Assembly (NCBI GenBank): GCA_963691775.1
Contig: OY829369.1
Span: forward strand, 2,480,001 to 2,544,000
Reading direction: 5' to 3'
From: JAZBPO01 sp963691775
GTDB taxonomy: Bacteria; Pseudomonadota; Gammaproteobacteria; Pseudomonadales; Azotimanducaceae
DNA length: 64,000 bases
This document shows positions 1-8,585 of this stretch, piece after piece. Positions within the stretch are counted from its first letter, which is position 1. Every line of letters begins with the position of its first letter. The position numbers were made by a program, and so were the translations under genes. Under the pieces are notes generated by a model, which was given only the letters and a program-made list of their open reading frames with translations, was not told the origin of the DNA and did no database searches.

Positions 1-1
1 C

Positions 2-1072
2 ACCGATTCGAGCGGACGAATCGTGATGTCCAACCCGTCTGCGGCGGCGCTCCTCGACCGCACGTCAGAGGATCTTGAAGGCCGGGATGCGCATGTGCTT
101 TTACCCTTCGATGCGCTCTCCGAACGCGCGAACGGTACGTACCAGATGTATGCCCGCGGCGAGGCACGCATCGTCGAGGCACGCATCGCGCCAGTGCAGG
201 ATCGTTGGCGCCAGTTGCTGGGCTGGATCATCCAATTGGTGGACCGAACAGAGGAAACGCGCCTCGAGCAGGCTACGGAACGCGCGGTCGTGGCCCTGGC
301 TGCCCGCGCCGACGCGCTTGAAGACGCCGGCAAGGCGAAAACGAGCTTCCTGGCGACGGTCTCCCACGAGCTTCGCACACCGCTCGGCGCGATCATTGGC
401 TTCGCCGAGCTGGTGAAAGACGGCATGGCCGGCGCGCTGACCGACGCTGAGCGGGAGACGGCCATCGAGATCCACGAAACCGGAACGGACCTTCTGCGCC
501 AGGTGAACAGTCTGCTCGATCTGGAGAAGAGCGAAGCCGGAGCGCTTGGGCTGCGTGCCGACTCGGTCGACCTCGATCGGATCGCCGGCGAGCTGCAGCA
601 TAGTTTCAGACGCCGCTCAGAGCGGGCCGAAGTGGCGCTCGAAATCACCCCGCCCGCAACCGGCGATCGGTACATGTTCGACGCGGCAAAGGTTCGTCAG
701 ATGCTCAGCAATCTGCTCGGGTACGTCTTGGGCCGGACACCGGCTGGAGGCGAGATCCGGATCCGCCTTGCCATTCGCGACGGCACCCTCGACGTCACCT
801 GCACTCAGCTAGGGGAAGACATCGAGGCGCCCGCGGTCAGAACGCTGCAGGAGCCATTCTGGCAGGCCGGCAGCGAGATGCAGGGCACGGCGAGTCATAG
901 AGAGCTGAGTCTGGGGATGGCACTCGTGTTGCGCCTCACAGACCTTCATGGGGGCAAGTTCGAGATCGAGCAGACGAATCCGCAGGCGGCGACCTATCGC
1001 CTGCGAATTCCTCAGCTCGACTCATCCGATCCAGAGGCCGTGCGCCCCCACGCACTGTCGGCGTACGCGTGA
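2..1072 (+). CDS. PAS/HisKA sensor protein with degenerate ATPase domain (5' partial)
   Basis: The frame is open to the left edge, so the N-terminus is missing. The visible part starts inside a PAS-like segment. A HisKA dimerisation helix follows with the canonical motif TVSHELRTPL; its phospho-acceptor His is encoded at 365-367. The region that should be the HATPase_c domain is recognisable by position but has lost key residues. In the N-box the Mg-binding Asn is replaced by Tyr (NLLGYVLGRTP where NLLSNAIKFTP is expected). The G1 Asp-x-Gly is replaced (VTCTQLGED), and the G2 glycines are gone (ELSLGMAL). What I see is an intact His donor site with no credible ATP site. The stop overlaps the next kinase start by 4 nt (GTGA), implying coupled translation. 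Inference: it is phosphorylated in trans by its neighbour. Confidence 0.85.
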   Translation, partial: TDSSGRIVMSNPSAAALLDRTSEDLEGRDAHVLLPFDALSERANGTYQMYARGEARIVEARIAPVQDRWRQLLGWIIQLVDRTEETRLEQATERAVVALAARADALEDAGKAKTSFLATVSHELRTPLGAIIGFAELVKDGMAGALTDAERETAIEIHETGTDLLRQVNSLLDLEKSEAGALGLRADSVDLDRIAGELQHSFRRRSERAEVALEITPPATGDRYMFDAAKVRQMLSNLLGYVLGRTPAGGEIRIRLAIRDGTLDVTCTQLGEDIEAPAVRTLQEPFWQAGSEMQGTASHRELSLGMALVLRLTDLHGGKFEIEQTNPQAATYRLRIPQLDSSDPEAVRPHALSAYA

Positions 1073-2889
1073 CAGCGACGCTGCAGTTCACGCTCTGGTC
1101 GCTTCCCTCGCTGGTCGCGAGCCTGCTCGCGGGCGCCCTCCTGCTCTGGATGACGACCGTCCCGAAATCCCGTGAGCTCGATCTGCTGCGCGCGCTCGTC
1201 GCTCTCATCGCGCTCTGGGCTACCGCCCATTTCGTGCGCACCCTTACGACGACACTGTCGATCAAGATCGCAGCCCAGGCCCTCGTGCTGCCCGCGACCA
1301 TCGGACTGGCCACGCTCTATGCAATCTTTGCGCTGGACTTCAGCGGCCGCTGGCGTGGCGAGATCGCGCGCGTGCTCACGGCTGTTCTACTCGCACAGCT
1401 CGTGCTCGCGATCGTCATCCTGATGCCGTCGACGCGAGAGTGGGTCTACAGCTCAATTACGCTGACTTCATCACGCGACGGCTTCATCGGACTTGCCGTC
1501 GAGTTCGCACCGGCTGGCCGTGCCCTGATCGGCATACCGTCAGCGCTCGCAATATTCGGCCTCATGGTTCTGACGGCGGAGGCGCTGAGGGACGCAACCC
1601 GCAGGACCACAGCCGTGCTCTATCTTCTGCTCGGGCTTGTCGTGCTGCCGGCGCTCATCCTTCTGCGAAATTTGTGGCTCGACGGCATGACGCCCGTAAA
1701 CCTCGCACCGGCCGTGCTGAGCGGCGGCATGCTCATGCTGGCGGGTATGGCGATCCATTCACAGGATCGGCTGCGCGATCTGTCAATGGAGCTGATCCTA
1801 GAGCACCTGCCCTACGCCATGATCCTGGCGGACCGTGACGGCAGAGTAGTCACGGCAAACGCCGCGGCTGCCTCGGAATTCGGAATCGCCGCGAAGGGCC
1901 TGGAGGGGATCCGCATTCGCGACGTCGTGGGATTCGATCCAGCAACCGAGGAAGAGTCGATCAGCGATCGAGCGATCTGGTACGGGGAGGAGCAACGCCG
2001 TTACGACGTCACACAAACAACCATAGAGCGCCCCGACCGCTCAGTTTTGGCACGCGCCCTTCTCTTGGAAGACCGGACCCGTTTCCGGGAAACCCGCGAC
2101 GGCCTGCACGCCCTGACGGACGAGTTGGTGCTGCAGGCCGCGGAGCTCGAAGCGGTCAACTCTGCGAAACGCTCGTTCATCTCTAACTGCTCCGACGCCC
2201 TCAGCGAGCCCATCGAAGCAATTCTGCGGAAATCGGAACGCCTGCTCGCATGCCTTGCTCGTCGACCCGACATGGATGAAGCCGAAAGCTTCGTTCGAGA
2301 AATCGCCGGGGGCGCACGGCAACTGCACGAACTCGTTGAGGACATCCGAGTGTTCGAGGCGACTGGGCGAGAAACTGTTCTCGACATCCGCAGGGTGGAT
2401 GCCTTCGAGGTCGTTTCCGCGGTCACAACGCAACTAGCGCCGCTGGCCGCGGCCAAGTCTCTAGATCTACGGAACGAGGCGCCGGCAAATTTCGGCACGC
2501 TGGCGGTGGATCAGCAAAAGCTGCGTCAGGTGCTCGTGAATCTGGCCTCCAACGCCATCAAGTTCACGCCCGATGGCGGCACGGTGAGCATCGCAGTTGA
2601 GCGGACTGCAGAGGGTTCGGTGTTTTCAGTTACTGACTCAGGCATCGGCATCAGCGAAGAGGACATCGGGCGGATATTCGCCCCCTTTGAGCAGGTTGAC
2701 AGCTCGCTTTCCCGGCGCCACGGCGGTACGGGCCTGGGCCTCGCATTGGTGCGCCGCTTGACGGAACTTCACGGCGGGCGCGTCGAGGTTCATAGCAAAG
2801 AGGGCAAGGGGTCCAGATTCGACGCCGTGTTCCCCGCCAGCCTGCCAGCATCCGTAGGAGCCGTGCCGCGAGCGGGCGCGGGTGCATGA
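1069..2889 (+). CDS. Membrane sensor kinase with intact ATPase but Asp in place of the phospho-acceptor His
   Basis: This 606-residue protein starts at GTG. Its N-terminal ~230 residues are hydrophobic, with about seven predicted membrane segments as in 7TM-type sensor kinases. A PAS-like domain follows (about 240-335), then a HisKA-like helix and HATPase_c. In the H-box the usual SHELRTP reads SDALSEP, so residue 376 is Asp (codon 2194-2196). The ATPase domain looks fully functional: N-box NLASNAIKFTP with Asn495, G1 TDSGIGI with Asp523, F-box FAPFEQ, and G2 HGGTGLGLAL. Translation is coupled to the upstream kinase, and the receiver gene follows within about 30 bp. The family is clear. That it acts as a catalytic partner rather than an autokinase is inference. 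Confidence 0.88.
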   Translation: MTATLQFTLWSLPSLVASLLAGALLLWMTTVPKSRELDLLRALVALIALWATAHFVRTLTTTLSIKIAAQALVLPATIGLATLYAIFALDFSGRWRGEIARVLTAVLLAQLVLAIVILMPSTREWVYSSITLTSSRDGFIGLAVEFAPAGRALIGIPSALAIFGLMVLTAEALRDATRRTTAVLYLLLGLVVLPALILLRNLWLDGMTPVNLAPAVLSGGMLMLAGMAIHSQDRLRDLSMELILEHLPYAMILADRDGRVVTANAAAASEFGIAAKGLEGIRIRDVVGFDPATEEESISDRAIWYGEEQRRYDVTQTTIERPDRSVLARALLLEDRTRFRETRDGLHALTDELVLQAAELEAVNSAKRSFISNCSDALSEPIEAILRKSERLLACLARRPDMDEAESFVREIAGGARQLHELVEDIRVFEATGRETVLDIRRVDAFEVVSAVTTQLAPLAAAKSLDLRNEAPANFGTLAVDQQKLRQVLVNLASNAIKFTPDGGTVSIAVERTAEGSVFSVTDSGIGISEEDIGRIFAPFEQVDSSLSRRHGGTGLGLALVRRLTELHGGRVEVHSKEGKGSRFDAVFPASLPASVGAVPRAGAGA

Positions 2890-2914
2890 CGGAAACACCT
2901 CAGGAGTCTGCAGC

Positions 2915-3280
2915 GTGCCTATGAGAATCCTGCTGCTTGAAGACGACCAAGCGCTGCGCAAACTTGCCGGCTTTGTCCTGCGCAAAAGCGGTTACGACGT
3001 TGAAGAAGCGGTAAACGGACTCGAAGGCCTCAGCGCGCTGGAGCACGGTCATTTCGATCTGCTTGTGGTGGACCTGATGATGCCGGTGATGGACGGGCTG
3101 GGCTTCCTGAGGACCATACGCGTCAAACGCGGAGACCAAACCCCAGCGCTCGTGCTCACGTCGATGGATTCTCCGACTGCGGAGCCAGAAATCCTCGCGG
3201 CCGGAGCAAACGCCGTCGCGCTGAAACCAATCGCCCACGCCGAACTGGTGAACTGCGTGCGCAATCTGTTGCCGAGCTGA
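2915..3280 (+). CDS. Single-domain response regulator (receiver only)
   Basis: This CheY-like receiver is about 121 residues long and has no output domain. Counting from the internal ATG at 2921, the acidic pair is Asp8/Asp9, the phospho-acceptor is Asp51 (VVDLMMP), the conserved Thr is Thr80 and the conserved Lys is Lys102 (ALKPI). I chose the GTG at 2915 because AGGAG at 2902-2906 is 8 nt away; the ATG at 2921 is the alternative. It is the third gene of an operon with the two complementary kinases and is their likely phosphorylation target or relay. With no DNA-binding domain, its output must be protein-protein contact or phosphotransfer. It ends 5 bp from the convergent isomerase gene. Confidence 0.88.
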   Translation: MPMRILLLEDDQALRKLAGFVLRKSGYDVEEAVNGLEGLSALEHGHFDLLVVDLMMPVMDGLGFLRTIRVKRGDQTPALVLTSMDSPTAEPEILAAGANAVALKPIAHAELVNCVRNLLPS

Positions 3281-3285
3281 CGCCC

Positions 3286-3900
3286 TCAGCGCGAAGCGAG
3301 CCACGACTCCATGAGCTCGATATCGTCTTTACCGAAGAACGTCTGTTCACCGACAACGCAGGCTGGGGCGCCGAATACGCCCGCATCGACCGCCGCCTGG
3401 GTTGCATCGATCAATGCGCTCTTCACATCTGGCAACTGGATCCCTTCGAAGAACGCCGCCGGATCAAAGCCGCTCTCGGTGAGCGCAGCCGCGATCACCC
3501 CATCATCGTCCATCTTCCTGGGCTCCACCCACATGTGCCGGAACATGACGTCGACATAGCGCATGAACGTGGCGTCATCATGCGCGCTGCGAACCCACAT
3601 TGCGCCGCGCATGACCTTGAGGGTATTCACGGGAAAATGCGGGTTGTGGGCGTAGGGAACACCATGGCGGGCGATGAACCGCTGAGTCGCCTGGCCCATC
3701 CAGGCCATTTTCGCTGGCAGGTGCGCAAAGGCCTGGGCAGGGGATTGATTGCCGGTCGCCTTGAACACGCCACCTAGAAGGAACGGGCGCCAGGCCAGCG
3801 TTGCCCCCGTGCGTTCGGCAATGCCCGGAAGAATCGCATGTGCAAGCCATGCGTTCGGACTGCCAAAGTCGAACCAGAAATCGATATGTTGTGCGCGCAT
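3286..3900 (-). CDS. 2-hydroxychromene-2-carboxylate isomerase family protein (DsbA-like fold)
   Basis: The 204-residue protein opens with IDFWFDFGSPNAWLA, in which Ser14 is the expected glutathione-activating residue of this kappa-GST/DsbA-like family. It ends with the family's cis-Pro segment (FGAPACVV) and the FFGKDDIELM tail. The length is normal for the family. The founding enzyme catalyses a glutathione-dependent step of naphthalene breakdown, but many homologues have unknown substrates and no other aromatic degradation genes are in view. The start has an upstream GGAGGGG. It is divergent from an HxlR regulator with only 81 bp and one palindrome between them, which suggests direct regulation by that protein. 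Confidence 0.85.
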   Translation of the reverse strand: MRAQHIDFWFDFGSPNAWLAHAILPGIAERTGATLAWRPFLLGGVFKATGNQSPAQAFAHLPAKMAWMGQATQRFIARHGVPYAHNPHFPVNTLKVMRGAMWVRSAHDDATFMRYVDVMFRHMWVEPRKMDDDGVIAAALTESGFDPAAFFEGIQLPDVKSALIDATQAAVDAGVFGAPACVVGEQTFFGKDDIELMESWLASR

Positions 3901-3944
3901 GCACCCCCTCCGGCCGTACGTCTACGAATATCGTGCCGGCCCCA

Positions 3945-3961
3945 CGTTGCGTGACGCAACG
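3945..3961. promoter_or_regulatory. 17-bp palindrome, candidate HxlR operator
   Basis: The sequence CGTTGCGT-G-ACGCAACG is a perfect 8+1+8 inverted repeat in the 81-bp gap between the isomerase and HxlR genes. An extra half-site GCAACG follows at 3965-3970. Symmetric operators between an HxlR gene and its divergent target are typical of the family. Binding itself is inferred. Confidence 0.55.
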
Positions 3962-3981
3962 CCTGCAACGACAATTCACAT

Positions 3982-4458
3982 ATGAAACTGAAATCCTACG
4001 CCGACATGAATTGCAGCCTCGCCCAGTGCCTCGAAGTGGTGGGTGAGCGCTGGACGTTGCTCATCCTTCGTGACGCATTTTTTGGGGTGCGACGTTTCGA
4101 GCAGTTTCACAGGCGTTTGGGCATCGCCCGGAACATCCTTTCCGCGCGTCTCAACACGCTCGTGGATGCGGGCATTCTGGAACGCCGCGCGCTCAGCGAC
4201 GGCGGTCGGCGCGCCGAGTACCACCTGACGGATAAGGGCCGCGATTTGCAGCCCGCCATGCTCGCGCTCACGCAATGGGGGGACACCTGGTATCCCGGCG
4301 AGCCGCCGGGGCCGCGCGTATCGTTCATCGATCAACAAAACGGGCAGCCGATCCAGCGCCTGCGCCCCCGGGCCGCTGACGGACGTGAACTTGCTCCGCA
4401 CGAGATTCGTGCCCGCTCGGGCAGCGTCGACCTGGACGCCGTGCGAGACGACGCCTAG
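3982..4458 (+). CDS. HxlR-family winged-helix transcriptional regulator
   Basis: The 158-residue protein has the family signature near its N-terminus (CSLAQCLEVVGERWTLLILR), followed by a winged helix: recognition helix region IARNILSARLNTLVDAGIL, and wing RRAEYHLTDKGRDL. Cys11 and Cys16 flank the first helix. Conserved cysteines in this region act as aldehyde or redox sensors in some HxlR proteins, so redox or electrophile sensing is possible but unproven. About 50 residues extend beyond the DNA-binding domain. It is divergent from the glutathione-type isomerase, its most likely target, and probably autoregulates through the palindrome just upstream. Confidence 0.9.
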   Translation: MKLKSYADMNCSLAQCLEVVGERWTLLILRDAFFGVRRFEQFHRRLGIARNILSARLNTLVDAGILERRALSDGGRRAEYHLTDKGRDLQPAMLALTQWGDTWYPGEPPGPRVSFIDQQNGQPIQRLRPRAADGRELAPHEIRARSGSVDLDAVRDDA

Positions 4459-4479
4459 CGCACCGTCCAAACGGATCGA

Positions 4480-7146
4480 TCAGACGGCGCGCAAGGTTTG
4501 GCGATCCATCTCAAGGCCCCACTCGAGCGCCGCCTCCTGTACCGTACCCTGCTCGACCCGACCCTCAGCTTCGAGCGCCGCGAGCGCACCATGCGCGATC
4601 CAGTGCGCGGAAACCTCGAAATGGTCACGCAGGACGCCGCGATCCTCGGACAGCCCATAGCCATCTGTGCCGAGAACGACGTAAGCGCCGGGTATCCAGC
4701 GCGACAGACCCTCGGCAAGCGCGCAGACGTAATCGGACGCGGACACGAACACGCCCCCTTCGCCCTCGAGTTGCATCTGCACCCAGGGGCGCCGCTGGGT
4801 TGCCGGATCGAGGCGACGCGCGCGCTCGGCTGCAAGTCCATCCCGCCGGAGCGCACCGTAGCTGGTCACGGACCAGATATGAGTGGGAATGCCGCGCGCT
4901 TCGAGTAACTCAGCCGCCGCCAGGACTTCAGCCATGATCGCGCCGCTGCCGAGCAAGTGCGCTTGGCGATGCGCATCCGCCGCGACCTCCGCCTTTCGAA
5001 ATCGATAGAGCCCGCGAACGATGCCTTCTTCCACGCGCTCGGGCATCGGCGGCATGACCTGGTTCTGATTGGTGACGGTAACGTAATAGAAGACGTCCTC
5101 GCCGCGCGCATACATAGCGTCAATGCCCTCGCGCACAATCACGGCAAGCTCGTAGGCAAACGCAGGGTCGTAGCTGCGCAGGTTGGGCACGGTGTCAGCC
5201 ACGAGGAGCGAGTGTCCGTCCTGATGCTGGACGCCCTCGCCGTTTAGCGTTGTACGCCCTGACGTTCCGCCGAGCAGGAAGCCTCGCGCCATGCTGTCGC
5301 CGCAGGCCCAGATCATGTCGCCGACCCGCTGAAAGCCGAAGATCGAGTAGAAAATGTAGAACGGAATCATCGGCAGGCTGTGATTGGCATAGGCCGTGCC
5401 CGCCGCCAGGAACGACGCCATGGCGCCTACCTCGCAAATGCCTTCCTGGAGGATCTGCCCGTCCTCCGCCTCGCGGTACGGCGCAAGCGTGCCCGCGTCC
5501 ACGGGGCTGTAGACCTGCCCCGCGGGTGAATAGATTCCGGCCTGCGCGAAGAGGCCGTCCATGCCGAAGGTGCGTGCTTCGTCCGGCACGATGGGCACGA
5601 CGAAGCGGCCAAGCTCTGGATGCTTGAGCAGGCGTGCGAGCATGCGCACAACGGCCATCGTAGTTGAAGCTTCGCGCTCACCGGATCCTTTGAGCTGCTC
5701 CTCGAAGAATTCGAGCGGCGGCGCCGCAAGTTTCGGACAGGCGACGCGGCGCCGGGGCAGGCAGCCGCCCAGCGCCGCGCGCCGATCGCGGAGATAGCGC
5801 ATCTCGTCGCTGTCGTCCTCGGGGCGATAGAAGGCAGCAGCGGCTGCAGCGTCGTCGTTGAGCGGGATGCCGAGACGATGCGCAAACTCGATGCGTTCCT
5901 CGCGCGACAGATTCTTCTTCTGGTGGACCGTGTTCTTGCCCTGAGCGGCGCTGCCCATGCCGTCGCCTTTCACCGTCTTGGCGAGGATCACGGTGGGCTT
6001 GCCGCGCGTGGCGATGGCGTCCGCATAGGCCGCGTGGATCTTCTTGTGATCCTGACCCCCGCGCTTGATCGTGCGTACTTCCTCGTCCGTCAGCGAATTC
6101 ATGAGCGTTTGCAGTTCGGGAATGTCCTCGACCCAGTGCTCACGCTGCACGTCGCCAGGAAGCGCGGAATACATCTGGTAGTCCCCGTCGACCGCCTCCT
6201 CCATGCGGCGCTGAAGAGTCCCGTGCAGATCGCGCTCGAGCAGTGGATCCCATCCCGAGCCCCAGATCACCTTAATAACGTGCCAGTCCGCGCCTCTGAA
6301 GGAGCGCTCTAGCTCCTGAATGATCTTGCCGTTGCCGCGGACGGGGCCATCGAGGCGCTGTAGATTGCAGTTGATGACGAGCACCAGATTGTCCAGACCT
6401 TCCCGGCTTGCCATGTTGATTGTGCCGAGCACCTCGGGCTCGTCAGCCTCGCCATCGCCGATGAAGCACCAGACCTTGGCACCGTCCGGCGACTTCAGAC
6501 CGCGGCGTTCAAGGTACTTGGCGAAGCGCGCCTGATAGATGGCCGACGGCGTCGACAGGCCCATGGACGCCGTCGGCAGCGTCCAGAAATCGGGCATGCG
6601 CCGCGGGTGCGGGTAGGACGGGAGACCGCCGCCCTTGGCGAGCTCACGGCGGAAGTTCGCCAGGCGCTCTGGGGGCAGGCGCCCTTCGAGGAAGGCGCGC
6701 GCATAGATACCTGGCGCCGCGTGGGCCTGCACGTGCAATTGATCCGCCGCGCCGCCGCCTTCATGACCCCGAAAGTAGTGATTGAAGCCGACCTCCAGGA
6801 GCGTCGCAGCGGAGAGGTAGGTCGCTATGTGGCCACCGACGCCGGAGCCGGAGTCATATGCCTGCAGCACCATGGCCGCGGCGTTCCAACGCATCAGGTT
6901 CTCGATGCGCGCTTCCAGTTCGATATCGCCCGGATATCGTGGCTGGGCCTGAACGGGAATGGTGTTGACGTACGGGGTATTGAGCGCCGCCTCCGGAAGG
7001 ACGAGGCCGCGCCGGGAGGCGTGCTGCTGCAGCGCACGCAGCAAGTCACGCGAACTGCCCTGCCCGCGCGCCTTGTGCAGGGCGTCAAAGGCATCGAGCC
7101 ACTCCTCGAGTTCGCTGGCCCAGGCCGGATCGATAGGGGTTTCCAC
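4480..7146 (-). CDS. aceE: Pyruvate dehydrogenase E1 component, homodimeric type
   Basis: This thiamine-diphosphate E1 subunit decarboxylates pyruvate and acetylates the lipoyl E2. With the GTG start used here the protein is 888 residues, matching the E. coli length of 887; a longer upstream frame exists but is not family-like. The N-terminus reads IDPAWASELEEWLDAF. The ThDP/Mg motif runs from GDGEADE (about 230) to NCN (259-261). The central and C-terminal transketolase-like domains are complete. A GGGAG lies about 12 nt upstream of the GTG. No aceF, lpd or pdhR gene lies nearby, so the E2 and E3 subunits must be encoded elsewhere. Confidence 0.95.
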   Translation of the reverse strand: METPIDPAWASELEEWLDAFDALHKARGQGSSRDLLRALQQHASRRGLVLPEAALNTPYVNTIPVQAQPRYPGDIELEARIENLMRWNAAAMVLQAYDSGSGVGGHIATYLSAATLLEVGFNHYFRGHEGGGAADQLHVQAHAAPGIYARAFLEGRLPPERLANFRRELAKGGGLPSYPHPRRMPDFWTLPTASMGLSTPSAIYQARFAKYLERRGLKSPDGAKVWCFIGDGEADEPEVLGTINMASREGLDNLVLVINCNLQRLDGPVRGNGKIIQELERSFRGADWHVIKVIWGSGWDPLLERDLHGTLQRRMEEAVDGDYQMYSALPGDVQREHWVEDIPELQTLMNSLTDEEVRTIKRGGQDHKKIHAAYADAIATRGKPTVILAKTVKGDGMGSAAQGKNTVHQKKNLSREERIEFAHRLGIPLNDDAAAAAAFYRPEDDSDEMRYLRDRRAALGGCLPRRRVACPKLAAPPLEFFEEQLKGSGEREASTTMAVVRMLARLLKHPELGRFVVPIVPDEARTFGMDGLFAQAGIYSPAGQVYSPVDAGTLAPYREAEDGQILQEGICEVGAMASFLAAGTAYANHSLPMIPFYIFYSIFGFQRVGDMIWACGDSMARGFLLGGTSGRTTLNGEGVQHQDGHSLLVADTVPNLRSYDPAFAYELAVIVREGIDAMYARGEDVFYYVTVTNQNQVMPPMPERVEEGIVRGLYRFRKAEVAADAHRQAHLLGSGAIMAEVLAAAELLEARGIPTHIWSVTSYGALRRDGLAAERARRLDPATQRRPWVQMQLEGEGGVFVSASDYVCALAEGLSRWIPGAYVVLGTDGYGLSEDRGVLRDHFEVSAHWIAHGALAALEAEGRVEQGTVQEAALEWGLEMDRQTLRAV

Positions 7147-7306
7147 GGCGCTGCGCGCTCCCTCGGTGCTTCGGTGATAGCGGAGTATAGGCTTCGGCGA
7201 ACGCACGGGCCGTGATAGCAAGGCGCATCGGCGACGTGCTATACGTCCGCCCCCACCGACGGGCTCCCTTGCGATTCGAGCGCGCCCGTCCGCAAGGAAC
7301 GCTGCC

Positions 7307-8137
7307 ATGGCCGAAGCGACGATCGATCGGACGCCCGAACGGGCTGCTGAGCCCGTCCCAGCCCCGAATCTCCTCTTCACGCTCGCTGAGGGCTATCGGG
7401 CGGTGTGGGAGGCAGCCTCCCTGGTTTCAACAGGCCCTTTGTTGAATGCGCTACCGCGCGGCGACGGCCATCCAGTGATGGTGCTCCCGGGGTTCATGGC
7501 GTCAGATCAGTCGACCGGACTTCTTCGCCGCTGGCTTGCGCGTCTTGACTACCCCGCTCACCCCTGGACGTTCGGCCGCAATCTCGGCCCACGTGACGAT
7601 CTGCTCGAACGCATGCTCCATCGCGTGCGTGAGCTCGCTGACGCGTACGGACAGCCCTTATCCCTGATAGGTCAATCGCTCGGAGGCATCTACGCACGCG
7701 AACTTGCGCGTAACGATCCGGAAGCCGTGCGCCAGGTAATCACGCTCGGCAGTCCCTTTGGTGCCCTTGAAGGCGGCGGCACAAACAGCGGCGTCTCGCG
7801 GCTCTTCGAAAGCTCGACCGGAAAGACACGCGCCGAGATGGCTGCTGAACACATCTTTTCCGACATGCTCGTTCCGCCGCCCGTGCCGTGCACGGCGATC
7901 TTTTCCAAATCCGACGGAATCGCGCACTGGAAGGTGTGCATCGAGCGGGACGTGCCGCACGTCGACAATGTCGAAATCTTCGGCAGCCACTGCGGTATGG
8001 GCTTCAATCCAGTTGTGATCTGGATCATTGCGGATCGGCTGGCCCAGGCGGCGGATGACTGGACTCGCTTTGACCGCAGCGGCGCCCGCGCCTACGTGGT
8101 GCCGCCGCCAGTCTTCGCCCTGCCTCCCGGCGCCTGA
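7307..8137 (+). CDS. Lipase-like alpha/beta hydrolase (paralogue 1)
   Basis: The 276-residue protein has an alpha/beta-hydrolase core: an oxyanion-side segment VLPGFMASD, nucleophile elbow GQSLGG (Ser124), acidic residue in SKSDG (Asp203) and His in GSHCGMGFNP (His228). No signal peptide is visible, so it is probably cytoplasmic. It closely resembles the hydrolase at 9673-10467 through the segments PGFMASD-ST, PW--GRNLG and LGSP-G. With DUF6489, PhaR and a phasin between the two copies, a role in storage polymer or lipid turnover is a reasonable inference; the substrate is unknown. Its 3' end overlaps the convergent DUF6489 gene by 46 bp. Confidence 0.85.
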   Translation: MAEATIDRTPERAAEPVPAPNLLFTLAEGYRAVWEAASLVSTGPLLNALPRGDGHPVMVLPGFMASDQSTGLLRRWLARLDYPAHPWTFGRNLGPRDDLLERMLHRVRELADAYGQPLSLIGQSLGGIYARELARNDPEAVRQVITLGSPFGALEGGGTNSGVSRLFESSTGKTRAEMAAEHIFSDMLVPPPVPCTAIFSKSDGIAHWKVCIERDVPHVDNVEIFGSHCGMGFNPVVIWIIADRLAQAADDWTRFDRSGARAYVVPPPVFALPPGA

Positions 8138-8427
8138 CCTGCGTCCGCAGGCTGTTGCTGGCGAGGTGGCCCTGCCGGCGGCTCATCGTCCCGTCCCTTA
8201 CTCATCTTGAAGACGGAACCGAGAAAGCTCTGATAGGCCTCGAAACCCATGACACCGCCTTTGACCATCGACTGGGCAACATTCTTAAGCAGGGTCCCGT
8301 CGAGCCCCTTTTCGACCTGCTCACCGAGCTTTTCCACCAACATGTCATTGATGGGCGAAACGTCCGGAAGGCCGAACAGGCGGCGCAGTTCCTCAGGGGT
8401 AAGATCGAGTTCAAGGTTGACCTTCAT
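8092..8427 (-). CDS. DUF6489-family small protein
   Basis: The 111-residue protein opens with MKVNLELDLTPEELRRLFGLP, matching my recollection of the DUF6489 pattern (TPEE-RR--GLPDV). A helical region follows, then a Pro/Gln/Gly-rich tail from about residue 83. The start was set at MKVN, preceded by GGAGA; longer N-termini are poorly supported. It is divergent from phaR and convergent with the first hydrolase. Proteins of this type occur beside polyhydroxyalkanoate genes, so a granule-associated or regulatory role is plausible, but the function is not known. Confidence 0.7.
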   Translation of the reverse strand: MKVNLELDLTPEELRRLFGLPDVSPINDMLVEKLGEQVEKGLDGTLLKNVAQSMVKGGVMGFEAYQSFLGSVFKMSKGRDDEPPAGPPRQQQPADAGQAPGGRAKTGGGTT

Positions 8428-8585
8428 GGCGGTCTCCGCGCCCTTCTGATGGGCCCAAGTGTGGTGTCCCGCATGCGCCTTGTCACTTGGCGTGCACTCT
8501 GCCCGTTCAGGCAAGGATGGCCGATGCGGTACCATCGCCAGCCCAGAAGACGTGCCGCCCAACACCCAGCACGAGGCCCTGCACC

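Noticed and set aside
7147..7380. N-terminal extension of aceE by 78 codons
   Set aside because: The extension is Arg/Ser-rich and unlike E1 proteins; the GTG at 7146 gives the family length and N-terminus.
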